From Pseudomonadota bacterium (lineage in GTDB: Bacteria; Pseudomonadota; Gammaproteobacteria; Xanthomonadales; Xanthomonadaceae): a DNA stretch of 64,000 nucleotides. Location of the stretch: positions 1-64,000 of the forward strand of contig JAEWNY010000022.1 in assembly GCA_023461075.1 (NCBI GenBank), given 5' to 3'. Shown piece after piece: positions 1-8,947 of this stretch (its first letter is position 1; every line of letters starts with the position of its first letter). The notes beneath the pieces are model-generated. The model searched no databases. It saw only the letters and a program-made list of their open reading frames with translations, and was not told the DNA's origin. Made by a program: the position numbers and the translations under genes.

Positions 1-478
1 GCGCGCCCTCCTGCAGCCGGGCAATGGCATCGACCAGCACCGCCGCGCCCAGCTCGCCGCCGGAGAGCACGTAGTCGCCGAGGGAGATTTCCTCGTCGAC
101 CTCGTGTGCGATGAAGCGTTCATCGACGCCTTCGTAACGGCTGGCGATGAGCACCAGCCGCTCCATCGCCGCCAGTTCGCGCACCCGCGCCTGCTTGAGT
201 GGCTTGCCTTGTGGACTGAGGTGGATGACGTGCGCCGGTCGCGGATCGGCGGCGCGCACGGCCACCAGCGCCTTCGAAAGCGGCTCGATCATCATCACCA
301 TGCCCGGCCCGCCGCCGAACGGCCGGTCGTCCACGCGCCGGTAGCCGCCCTGCGCGTAATCGCGTGGGTTCCACGTCTCGACCTGCAGCAGGCCACGCTC
401 GCAGGCGCGCCCGAGTACGCCGAACGCGACGGCTTGGTGAATGAAATCTGGAAACAGGGTGAGGATGTCGATGCGCAT
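1..478 (-). CDS. trmD: tRNA (guanine37-N1)-methyltransferase TrmD, 3' part cut by window edge
   Basis: TrmD methylates G37 of tRNAs that read CNN codons, using S-adenosylmethionine, and so guards the reading frame. The reading frame opens with ATG at 478 ([12 protein letters not shown]) and runs off the left edge. The SPOUT-family signatures are present: GGGPGMVM near residue 50, SPQGK near residue 85, and SRYEGVDER followed by [12 protein letters not shown], which is part of the trefoil-knot SAM site. It starts 7 nt after rimM ends, so it is the third gene of an rpsP-rimM-trmD transcript. About 159 residues are visible. The family is usually about 240-255 residues, so roughly the last third lies outside. 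Confidence 0.96.
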   Translation of the reverse strand, partial: MRIDILTLFPDFIHQAVAFGVLGRACERGLLQVETWNPRDYAQGGYRRVDDRPFGGGPGMVMMIEPLSKALVAVRAADPRPAHVIHLSPQGKPLKQARVRELAAMERLVLIASRYEGVDERFIAHEVDEEISLGDYVLSGGELGAAVLVDAIARLQEGA

Positions 479-485
479 GGCGCGC

Positions 486-1022
486 TCAGAACTCGGGGTC
501 CCAGTCGACCACGACCACGCCGGCATCGAAATCCACCCGCGTCACCACCTCCGGCTGCACGAACGGGATCATGCGCTCGCGCTCGCCACGCACCACCAGC
601 ACGTCGTTGGCACCGGTGGCGAACAGGTGGTCGATGCGACCGAGTTCCATGCCTTCGACGGTCTTGACCCGCAGGCCTTCCAGATCGACCCAGTAGTACT
701 CGCCGGGCTTGGGCGGGGGCAAGGCAACGCGCGGCACGAAGATGTCGGTACCGCGCAGGGCTTCGGCGGCATCGCGGTCGTCGACGCCGGGCAAGTGGGC
801 GACCACGCCCTTCGCGCCGGCACGGCCACGCACGCCTTCCAGCTCGCGTTCACCACCACGTGCATCGCGCAGCAGCCAGGGTCCGTAGCGGAAAATGGCC
901 GTTTCCGGCGAGGTATGCGACTGGATCTTCACTTCCCCGCGCACGCCAAACGCACCCATGATCTTTCCGACCAGGATGCGTTTGGGGTGTTCGGACGAAG
1001 TGATGTCGACGGGAGCGTTCAC
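486..1022 (-). CDS. rimM: 16S rRNA maturation factor RimM
   Basis: RimM is a ribosome assembly factor that binds ribosomal protein S19 and helps mature the 30S head. The protein has the N-terminal RimM barrel ([14 protein letters not shown]) and the PRC-like C-terminal barrel ([13 protein letters not shown], then [10 protein letters not shown]). I chose the GTG start at 1022 ([12 protein letters not shown]), giving 178 residues, the usual family size, and placing it 25 nt after rpsP. An upstream ATG at 1091 would add 23 residues and overlap rpsP by 44 bases, and that extension is not RimM-like. It is the second gene of rpsP-rimM-trmD. Confidence 0.95.
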   Translation of the reverse strand: MNAPVDITSSEHPKRILVGKIMGAFGVRGEVKIQSHTSPETAIFRYGPWLLRDARGGERELEGVRGRAGAKGVVAHLPGVDDRDAAEALRGTDIFVPRVALPPPKPGEYYWVDLEGLRVKTVEGMELGRIDHLFATGANDVLVVRGERERMIPFVQPEVVTRVDFDAGVVVVDWDPEF

Positions 1023-1047
1023 TCGGCTGCCGTCAGCGCACAACGGC

Positions 1048-1305
1048 TCAGGCGGCGGCCTGGGCCTTGCTGGCTTCCTTGTACAGCGCACCCACCTTCT
1101 CGGTCATCTGTGCACCGTGGCCCAGCCAATGCTTGACGCGCTCGACATCCAACTCGACACGCTTCTCGTTGCCCTGCGCAACCGGGTTGAAGTAACCGAC
1201 GCGTTCGATGTTGCGACCGTCGCGGGCGCTGCGGCTGTCGGTGACGATGATGTGGTAGAATGGGCGCTTCTTGGCGCCGCCACGGGTAAGGCGAATCTTG
1301 ACCAT
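1048..1305 (-). CDS. rpsP: 30S ribosomal protein S16
   Basis: S16 is an early-assembling 30S subunit protein. The 85-residue product starts [17 protein letters not shown] and contains the conserved DSRSARDGR and VGYFNP segments, with the normal family length. The reading frame is open upstream to 1371, but the ATG at 1305 matches the universal S16 N-terminus. It heads the minus-strand rpsP-rimM-trmD cluster. Its promoter appears to lie at 1356-1385. In many proteobacteria ffh or another housekeeping gene directly precedes rpsP. Here a convergent serine hydrolase gene separates them. Confidence 0.97.
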   Translation of the reverse strand: MVKIRLTRGGAKKRPFYHIIVTDSRSARDGRNIERVGYFNPVAQGNEKRVELDVERVKHWLGHGAQMTEKVGALYKEASKAQAAA

Positions 1306-1355
1306 TGCAGTTTCTCGGTATTGCCCAGCGGCCGGAATGGCCGGGTAAGCCGCCA

Positions 1356-1385
1356 AGTATAGCGGGCGCAAGCCCGCCTAGGCAA
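1356..1385 (-). promoter_or_regulatory. Candidate sigma-70 promoter of rpsP-rimM-trmD
   Basis: Read on the minus strand, TTGCCT (1385-1380) and TATACT (1361-1356) are separated by 18 bases, about 50 bases before the rpsP start. The spacer contains a perfect 6-bp inverted repeat with a GCAA loop (1362-1377), which may be chance in GC-rich DNA. This would give the ribosomal genes their own promoter, independent of ffh. Confidence 0.55.
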
Positions 1386-1462
1386 ACCCGCCAGGCCTGC
1401 CGGTGGGAAGTGCCCCGCCCCGTATCGGCCATGACTCCCGCACCGCCACGAAGGATTCTCGC

Positions 1463-2626
1463 GTGAATGCACAAAGACGAACCGGGCCAATCGGGCTCCT
1501 CTGGCGATCCTGCCTGGTCATCGGCTTGCTGGCAGCGGCGTGGGCCTATCTCCTTCGCCCCGTATCGCCGCGGAGCGGCCCCTCGCCGACCACACTCGAC
1601 GATGGCTGGGCCACAAGTCCCGCCGGCACGCAGGGCATCGACGAGACGGCGCTGCAGAACGCGATCGCGTCCCTGCTCGACGCTCCCCTGAATGTCCACA
1701 GCGTGCTGGTGGAACGCCATGGCGTGCTTGTCGCCGAGTACTACCAGGGCGGCACCGATCGATCCGTCTACGCGCTGCTCTCGACGCGCAGGAACTTTGG
1801 CCCGGACGTGAAACAGGACGTCCGCTCGATCGGCAAGAGCGTCACCGCGCTCCTCTACGGCATCGCGCTGCACGAGGGCAAGGTGCCGGATCCGTCGACC
1901 GCGGTGCTGGCGGCCTATCCGGACCTCCTGGCGACCGCGCCAGCAGACAAACGCGGCATCACCATCCACAATCTGCTGGACATGGCGAGCGGCTTGGCCT
2001 GGCACGAGGGCAACGCAGGCATCAACGACGAGCTGCGACTGTTCTGGAAAAAGGATATCCCCCGCTACGTGCTGGATCATGATCTAGCGGCGGCGCCCGG
2101 CACCAGGTTCAACTACAACGGCGGCGGCACTGCGATCCTCGCAGACCTGATCGCGCGCGGCACCGGGCAGTCCCTCTCGGACTATGCCCGCAGCCGATTG
2201 TTCGAACCAATGGGGATCCGGGATTGGACGTGGGTGGAGGATCTGCATGGGCGCCCGATGGCGTTCAACGGACTGCGCATGCGGCCGCGCGACCTGCTGA
2301 AGATCGGGCGCCTGGTGCTTGACCATGGCCAGTCGCAGGGCAAACAGATCATCCCTGCGAGCTGGATTGCGCAATCGATGGCGCCCGAGTTCGCCACCGA
2401 CGTGCGCGACTACCGATACGGCCACCAATGGTGGGCCGGCACCGCGCGATGGCATGGGCGCCCGGTCCAGTGGCATGCCGGCTTCGGCAACGGGGGCCAG
2501 CGCCTCTACATCATCCCCGCGCTCGACATGGCGATCGTGACCACGGCCGGCGCCTACGACGAGATGCCGACGGCGATCCGGGTCAATGACCTGGTGCAGG
2601 AGATCGTCGACAGCGTGGACTCCTAG
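1463..2626 (+). CDS. Serine hydrolase of the beta-lactamase/NylB-like family
   Basis: This is a penicillin-binding-protein-fold serine hydrolase (Pfam Beta-lactamase class), most like the 6-aminohexanoate-dimer hydrolase branch; the natural substrate is unknown. The nucleophile motif SxxK is S-I-G-K in DVRSIGKSVTALLYG. The Tyr motif is FNYNGGG, corresponding to the Y-N-S-G of NylB-type enzymes. Near the C-terminus GFGNGGQRLYIIP matches the conserved GxGGQ strand. An N-terminal hydrophobic stretch (LLWRSCLVIGLLAAAWAYLL) is a signal anchor. I prefer the GTG start at 1463 because AAGGA lies 7 nt upstream. An ATG at 1403 has no such site. The gene is convergent with ffh, 33 bases apart, and sits between ffh and rpsP. 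Confidence 0.85.
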   Translation: MNAQRRTGPIGLLWRSCLVIGLLAAAWAYLLRPVSPRSGPSPTTLDDGWATSPAGTQGIDETALQNAIASLLDAPLNVHSVLVERHGVLVAEYYQGGTDRSVYALLSTRRNFGPDVKQDVRSIGKSVTALLYGIALHEGKVPDPSTAVLAAYPDLLATAPADKRGITIHNLLDMASGLAWHEGNAGINDELRLFWKKDIPRYVLDHDLAAAPGTRFNYNGGGTAILADLIARGTGQSLSDYARSRLFEPMGIRDWTWVEDLHGRPMAFNGLRMRPRDLLKIGRLVLDHGQSQGKQIIPASWIAQSMAPEFATDVRDYRYGHQWWAGTARWHGRPVQWHAGFGNGGQRLYIIPALDMAIVTTAGAYDEMPTAIRVNDLVQEIVDSVDS

Positions 2627-2659
2627 GCCGGGACAGGCCTGGCGCCTCTCGCTCCGCAA

Positions 2660-4030
2660 TCAGCGCATCGGCGGCATGCCGCCGCGCCCGCCCATCATCC
2701 CGCTCAGGCCGCGCATCATGCCCTTCATGCCGCCGCGGCCCAGCTTCCCCATCATCTTCTCCATCTGCTGGTACTGCTTGAGCAGGCGGTTGACATCGGC
2801 CGGCTGCATGCCGGAGCCACGCGCCACGCGGGCGCGGCGCGAACCATTGAGCAGGGTCGGGTTGCGGCGTTCCTTGGGCGTCATCGAATTGATGATCGCG
2901 ATCATCCGCGGTACTTCCTTGCCGGTGACCTGATTCTTGACGTTGTCGGGGATCTGGCCCATGCCCGGCAGCTTGTCCATCAGGCCGGTCAGCCCGCCCA
3001 TGTTCTGCATCTGCTCGAGCTGGTCGCGCATGTCGTTCAAGTCGAACTTCTTGCCCTTCTGAACCTTCTCGGCAAGTTTGGCGGCCTTTTCCTGGTCGAC
3101 GCTGGCCTCGACCTGCTCGACCAGGGACAGCACATCGCCCATGTCGAGGATGCGGCTAGCGACGCGGTCGGGATGAAAGACATCCAAGCCATCGGGCTTC
3201 TCGCCGATGCCGATGAACTTGATCGGCTTGCCGGTGATGTAGCGCACCGAGAGCGCCGCCCCGCCGCGGGCGTCACCATCGGTCTTGGTCAGCACCACGC
3301 CGGTCAGCGGCAGCGCCTCGCTGAAGGCCTTGGCGGTGTTGGCCGCGTCCTGGCCGGTCATCGAATCGACCACGAACAGGGTCTCGACCGGGCTGACTGC
3401 GGCGTGCAGCGCCTTGATCTCGCCCATCATCGCCTCGTCGATGGCGAGGCGGCCGGCGGTATCGACGATCAGTACGTCGGCGAACGACTTGCGCGCCGCA
3501 TCGATGGCCGCGCGCACGATGGCCTCCGGCTTCTGCGTTTCGTCGGATGGGAAGAATTCCGCGCCGGTCTGGCCGGCCAGCGTCTCCAATTGCTCGATCG
3601 CGGCCGGGCGATACACGTCGGCGGAAACCACCATCACCTTCTTCTTGCGCTTCTCGCGCAGGTGCTTGGCCAGCTTGCCGACCGTGGTGGTCTTGCCAGC
3701 GCCCTGCAGGCCGGCCATCAGGATCACCGCCGGCGCCGGCACGTTGAGGTTGAGGTCGGCAGCCTGCGCGCCCATCACGTTGGTCAGTTCATCGCGCACC
3801 ACCTTGACCAGCTGCTGGCCGGGGGTCAGCGACCTCATCACCTCTTGGCCGAGCGCACGCACCTTGATGCGCTGGATCAGCGCCTGCACCACCGGCAGGG
3901 CGACGTCGGCCTCAAGCAGCGCGATGCGCACTTCGCGCATCGCCTCGGTGATGTTGGACTCGGTCAGCCGGCCACGGCCACGCAGGCGGTTGACGGTGCC
4001 GGACAGGCGTTCGGTCAGCGATTCGAACAT
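2660..4030 (-). CDS. ffh: Signal recognition particle GTPase Ffh
   Basis: Ffh binds 4.5S RNA and the signal sequences of nascent inner-membrane proteins, and docks with FtsY in a GTP-dependent way. The 456-residue protein starts MFESLTERLSGTVNRLRG (N domain). It has the G domain P-loop GLQGAGKTTTVGKLA, then DTAGRL, TKTDGDARGG and the closing GIGEKPDGLDVF. It ends in a Met/Gly-rich M domain (GMGQIP, then GRGGMKGMMRG). The ATG at 4030 gives the standard N-terminus; an in-frame extension to 4195 is not Ffh-like. It is divergent from the CcsA-family gene, 80 bases apart, with a perfect TATAAT on its side. Confidence 0.98.
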   Translation of the reverse strand: MFESLTERLSGTVNRLRGRGRLTESNITEAMREVRIALLEADVALPVVQALIQRIKVRALGQEVMRSLTPGQQLVKVVRDELTNVMGAQAADLNLNVPAPAVILMAGLQGAGKTTTVGKLAKHLREKRKKKVMVVSADVYRPAAIEQLETLAGQTGAEFFPSDETQKPEAIVRAAIDAARKSFADVLIVDTAGRLAIDEAMMGEIKALHAAVSPVETLFVVDSMTGQDAANTAKAFSEALPLTGVVLTKTDGDARGGAALSVRYITGKPIKFIGIGEKPDGLDVFHPDRVASRILDMGDVLSLVEQVEASVDQEKAAKLAEKVQKGKKFDLNDMRDQLEQMQNMGGLTGLMDKLPGMGQIPDNVKNQVTGKEVPRMIAIINSMTPKERRNPTLLNGSRRARVARGSGMQPADVNRLLKQYQQMEKMMGKLGRGGMKGMMRGLSGMMGGRGGMPPMR

Positions 4031-4058
4031 GGAGATGCAGCCTCGAAAACAGGCCGCA

Positions 4059-4064
4059 ATTATA
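4059..4064 (-). promoter_or_regulatory. Consensus -10 element upstream of ffh
   Basis: The minus strand reads TATAAT at 4064-4059, about 29 bases before the ffh ATG. I see no good -35 hexamer 16-18 bases further upstream, so only the -10 box is supported. Confidence 0.4.
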
Positions 4065-4110
4065 GAGGCAGCCGCTATCGCAGGGCGGGTGCGCATGCGA
4101 CACTGGCCGG

Positions 4111-4896
4111 ATGCTTGCAGCAGTCGCCGCTGTTGTCCTATACCTTGCCGCCGCAGGCATGCTGGCGCTGGCCGTGCGTCGCCCGGAAGCCGCATCCAAC
4201 CGTAGTTGGCTGCCGCTGGCGATCCTTGCGCTCATATTCCACGGCGAGATCCACGCCGCCGCCTGGCGCATCGCGCGGGGGCCGGACATGCATTTCTTCG
4301 CCGCCTTGTCGCTGGCCAGCCTGGGGATGGCCGCGCTCACCGCGCTTCTGGGGATGCGCGACCGGATGGCGGCGCTGGGGGTCATCGTGTTCCCGCTGGC
4401 GGCGCTGTTCGCGCTCATTTACGAGCTGCACGGCCACGCCGCGCCGGAACCGATGGACTGGCAATTGCAGTTGCATGCCTGGTGCGCCCTGCTCGCCTAC
4501 GCCACGCTGGCGATCGCCGCCCTCATCGCGATGCTGCTCTGGACGCAGGAGCGCGCCCTGCGCCGGCGCGAATTCCATCGCTGGCTGCGCGTGCTGCCCC
4601 CGCTGACCGAACTGGAAACCCTGCTGTTCCGCACGATCGCGGTCGGCTTCGTTCTTTTGACAGCGACCTTGCTGACCGGCGCGCTGTTCGTCCACGACCT
4701 GTTCGCCCAACACCTCGCGCACAAGACGGTGCTGTCGATCCTGTCCTGGATCGCCTTCGGCACCCTGCTCTACGGGCGCTGGCGGCATGGCTGGCGCGGC
4801 AACCAGGCGGTGCGCTGGACCCTTCTGGCGATGGCGTTGTTGCTGCTGGCCTTCTTCGGCAGCCAGTTCGTCTACGACATCATCCTTCGCCGCTGA
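4111..4896 (+). CDS. CcsA/YpjD-family inner-membrane protein (cytochrome c assembly family)
   Basis: This 261-residue polytopic protein has about eight hydrophobic segments. It ends in the typical HKTVLSILSWIAFGTLLYGR, the HxxxxxxxxW region of the CcsA/CcmC superfamily. It belongs to the YpjD/CorE group found next to ffh in many proteobacteria. Members are annotated as cytochrome c assembly proteins or as CorC-associated magnesium-related proteins. Which role applies here cannot be told from sequence. The location, divergent from ffh, is the conserved neighbourhood for this family and supports the call. The two conserved histidines (in ELHGH and AHKT) could bind heme, but this is inference. 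Confidence 0.85.
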   Translation: MLAAVAAVVLYLAAAGMLALAVRRPEAASNRSWLPLAILALIFHGEIHAAAWRIARGPDMHFFAALSLASLGMAALTALLGMRDRMAALGVIVFPLAALFALIYELHGHAAPEPMDWQLQLHAWCALLAYATLAIAALIAMLLWTQERALRRREFHRWLRVLPPLTELETLLFRTIAVGFVLLTATLLTGALFVHDLFAQHLAHKTVLSILSWIAFGTLLYGRWRHGWRGNQAVRWTLLAMALLLLAFFGSQFVYDIILRR

Positions 4897-4910
4897 CCCG
4901 GGCGCGGCTC

Positions 4911-6302
<1,392 letters not shown>

Positions 6303-6450
6303 GCGCCCATTGTGCCGCTTGCGGTCTCGCCGAGTGCGACTTGCGTCAATGCGCCACACCGGATTCCATGGACTGAGCCGCGCTTCAGCGCAGGTTGCGT
6401 GGCGCGGCGCCACACTGGCCCTTGATTCAGTTCCAGACGAACCGGTTCGA

Positions 6451-6735
6451 ATGAGTACGATGCTTGCCGCCATCCCCTCCCAGCATGCCGATCTTCCGCC
6501 CTGTCCACTGTGCGGAGGCGCCCTCGAAAGCAACTCCCGCGACACCTGGTGCGTGGAATGCGGAGACAAGGAAATCGATATCGGCAGCCGCTGGTATGAC
6601 GGTCGCGGCATCGTGGAAGTGCTCTCCTCGTTCCCAGATCGCCACGGCATTCCCTACTGCGTGGTCCAGCACAGCCGCGGCAATCCTCGCGTGGTCTCGC
6701 AAGGGCTCATGCTGCGGGAATGGGCGCTGCGCTGA
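6451..6735 (+). CDS. Small zinc-ribbon protein of unknown function
   Basis: This is a 94-residue protein with two CxxC knuckles, C18-C21 (PPCPLCGG) and C34-C37 (WCVECGD), 12 residues apart. That is the spacing of a rubredoxin-like or zinc-ribbon fold. The rest has no signature I recognise. The start at 6451 (MSTMLAAIPS) is chosen because the zinc ribbon then lies near the N-terminus; the upstream extension to 6286 overlaps radA antisense and is low-complexity Arg. It is divergent from radA, about 148 bases away, and is followed by a strong terminator. It is probably a real gene because the cysteine pattern is ordered and the frame ends just before the terminator. Confidence 0.6.
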   Translation: MSTMLAAIPSQHADLPPCPLCGGALESNSRDTWCVECGDKEIDIGSRWYDGRGIVEVLSSFPDRHGIPYCVVQHSRGNPRVVSQGLMLREWALR

Positions 6736-6757
6736 GCTGCGCGCTGAGCGGAAAGAC

Positions 6758-6783
6758 AAAGACCCCGCCGAGGCGGGGTCTTT
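6758..6783. terminator. Bidirectional intrinsic terminator
   Basis: A perfect 11-bp stem, AAAGACCCCGC pairing with GCGGGGTCTTT around a CGAG loop, closes the zinc-ribbon gene on the plus strand. On the minus strand it would also terminate the tRNA-Thr transcript. Confidence 0.85.
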
Positions 6784-6789
6784 GCTGTC

Positions 6790-6865
<76 letters not shown>

Positions 6866-6967
6866 CAAGGGGGCGGATATTAGGAGCCAGCCCCGATTTC
6901 GTCAAATAGGCCCGGAAATCCATGCTAAATTCGGCCGCATCACATTGAAATCATGGGATGCCGGCCG

Positions 6968-7465
6968 ATGAAAGCCCACCTTTTCGCGGGATTCGCGATT
7001 GCCTTGATTCTGACCGCGTCAGCGCTTCCGGCCATGGCCCAGGAAAAAGCGATCGTGGATACCGACGCGGTCGCCATCACCGCTCAGCAGCTTGAAATCC
7101 GCAGGGACGCCGACGCCCGACGCGGCAGATTCAACACCATGAACGAGGCTCAGCTGCGCGATCTCAAGGAGCGGCAAGCACGCGTTCTGCGGATGCTGGA
7201 TGGCAAGACCAGGACAACCGAACTCCCCCCTGCCGATCAGGTCAGGCTGTTGAATGACCTCGAAGCCATCTCCGCCTTGCTCAACAAGGCCAACGACGAA
7301 AGACTTGTCTGTGAGCGCCAGCGGATCACCGGCAGCAAACTGCCCAAGACGGTGTGCATGACGGTTGCAGAAAAACGTTCGGCAGCGGGCTCAGCCGGGA
7401 ATAACCTGAAACAGCGCAATCAAATGTGTGCCGATGGCTGGGGTTCCGGTTTCTGCAAGAACTAG
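6968..7465 (+). CDS. Secreted hypothetical protein with a Cys-TGS-Cys motif
   Basis: This is a 165-residue protein with a clear Sec signal peptide (MKAHLFAGFAIALILTASAL, cleavage after PAMA). The mature part is helical and charged. It contains VCERQRITGSKLPKTVC, a spacing of two cysteines around Thr-Gly-Ser that I have seen in small secreted proteins of xanthomonads and alphaproteobacteria with no assigned function. Two more cysteines close the protein (MCADGWGSGFCKN), so two disulfides are possible in the periplasm. The start is the second ATG (6968), because the signal peptide begins there. It is convergent with ispH, 12 bases apart. The function is unknown. Confidence 0.75.
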   Translation: MKAHLFAGFAIALILTASALPAMAQEKAIVDTDAVAITAQQLEIRRDADARRGRFNTMNEAQLRDLKERQARVLRMLDGKTRTTELPPADQVRLLNDLEAISALLNKANDERLVCERQRITGSKLPKTVCMTVAEKRSAAGSAGNNLKQRNQMCADGWGSGFCKN

Positions 7466-7477
7466 CCGACGGGCCCT

Positions 7478-8431
7478 TCAATCGACCTGCCGCAGGCGCA
7501 ATTCCTTGGGCAGGGCGAAGACCATGTCCTCCGGTTCGCCGGCCAGTTCGCGCCAACGCGTACCGGCGCCAAGCTCGCCCAGCCGCGCCAGCACGCCCTC
7601 GACCAGCACGTCGGGCGCCGACGCACCGGCGGTGACGCCGACCTGGTGCTTGCCGTCCAGCCACGCCGGGTCGATTTCATGGGCGCCATCGATCAGGTAG
7701 GACTCCACGCCTTCACGCTCGGCGAGTTCGCGCAGGCGGTTCGAGTTGGAGCTGTTCGGTGAGCCAACCACGAGGATCAGGTCGCATTCGGCGGCGAGTT
7801 CGCGAACCGCGTCCTGCCGGTTCTGGGTGGCGTAGCAGATGTCGTCGTTCTTCGGGCCCTGCATCGCCGGGAACCGCTCGCGCAGGGTGGCGATGATGTC
7901 GCGGGTATCGTCCACCGACAGCGTGGTCTGCGTCGTATAGGCGAGGTTCTCCGGCTGGTCGATCAGGATCGAACGCGCTTGGGCGATGTCCTCGACCAAG
8001 TGGATGCGGCCGGTCGCGCCCTCGCGGGCCCACTGCCCCATCGTGCCCTCCACTTCCGGATGGCCGGCATGGCCGATCAGGATCATGTCGCGGCCATGGC
8101 GGCAATGCCGGGCCACCTCGAAATGCACCTTGGTCACCAGCGGACAGGTGGCATCGAAGATCTTCAGCCCACGACGTTCGGCTTCCTGCCAGACGGCTTT
8201 AGATACGCCGTGCGCGGAGAAGATCACCGTCGCATCGTCCGGCACTTCGTCGAGTTCCTCGACGAACACCGCGCCGCGCTGCTTGAGATCATCGACCACG
8301 AACTTGTTGTGGACGACTTCATGGCGGACGTAGATCGGAGCGCCCAAGGTTTCGATCGCGCGCTTGACGATCTCGATGGCGCGGTCGACGCCGGCACAGA
8401 ATCCACGCGGGTTGGCGAGCAGGATTTCCAT
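7478..8431 (-). CDS. ispH: 4-hydroxy-3-methylbut-2-enyl diphosphate reductase IspH
   Basis: IspH performs the last step of the methylerythritol phosphate pathway, reducing HMBPP to IPP and DMAPP with a 4Fe-4S cluster. The 317-residue protein (E. coli 316) has the three cluster cysteines in [23 protein letters not shown] and [11 protein letters not shown]. It also has the substrate-binding HGVSK and [10 protein letters not shown] segments and the conserved TAGAS near the C-terminus. It lies 9 bases downstream of lspA at the end of the ribF-ileS-lspA run. The fkpB gene, which many gammaproteobacteria carry between lspA and ispH, is absent here. Confidence 0.98.
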   Translation of the reverse strand: MEILLANPRGFCAGVDRAIEIVKRAIETLGAPIYVRHEVVHNKFVVDDLKQRGAVFVEELDEVPDDATVIFSAHGVSKAVWQEAERRGLKIFDATCPLVTKVHFEVARHCRHGRDMILIGHAGHPEVEGTMGQWAREGATGRIHLVEDIAQARSILIDQPENLAYTTQTTLSVDDTRDIIATLRERFPAMQGPKNDDICYATQNRQDAVRELAAECDLILVVGSPNSSNSNRLRELAEREGVESYLIDGAHEIDPAWLDGKHQVGVTAGASAPDVLVEGVLARLGELGAGTRWRELAGEPEDMVFALPKELRLRQVD

Positions 8432-8440
8432 AACGTGAGC

Positions 8441-8947
8441 TTACTTCCCCGCCGCTGAATCTTTCTTGGGACTGCCGAACACGCCGAACAGCACCAGCCC
8501 GACCGCGCCGCCGACGATCGCCGCATCGGCGATGTTGAAAGCCGGCCACACGTGCTCGCCCACATACCACTTGATGAAATCGATGACGTGGCCGTGCTGC
8601 ATGCGGTCGATGACGTTGCCGATCGCGCCACCGATGATCAACGCGTAGGGGATCGCGGTCTTCCAGTCACGGCGCGGCGTGCGCGCCAGCCACCAGGCCA
8701 GCAGCCCGCTGATCACGAATGCCAGCGCCGTGAAGAACCAGGTCTGCCAGCCGCCGGCATTGGCCAGGAAGCTGAAGGCCGCGCCGGTGTTGTAGGTCCG
8801 GTACCAGTTCCAGAAACCGGGAATCACCACGATGTCGGTGTATTCCGGCAACGCGCGCAGTACCCACGCCTTGCTGATCTGGTCGAGCACGATGACCAGC
8901 GCGGAGAGCGCCAACCACGGCAATGCGTTCGGCTTGGGCCTCGCCAT
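8441..8947 (-). CDS. lspA: Lipoprotein signal peptidase (signal peptidase II)
   Basis: LspA is the inner-membrane aspartyl protease that removes the signal peptide from diacylglyceryl-modified prolipoproteins. The 168-residue product (E. coli 164) has four membrane segments. Its catalytic aspartates lie in [15 protein letters not shown] and in [11 protein letters not shown]. The ATG at 8947 shares its A with the ileS stop (TGATG), so the genes are translationally coupled; the longer frame to 9178 runs inside ileS and is not real. It serves the lipoproteins seen elsewhere in the window. Confidence 0.97.
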   Translation of the reverse strand: MARPKPNALPWLALSALVIVLDQISKAWVLRALPEYTDIVVIPGFWNWYRTYNTGAAFSFLANAGGWQTWFFTALAFVISGLLAWWLARTPRRDWKTAIPYALIIGGAIGNVIDRMQHGHVIDFIKWYVGEHVWPAFNIADAAIVGGAVGLVLFGVFGSPKKDSAAGK

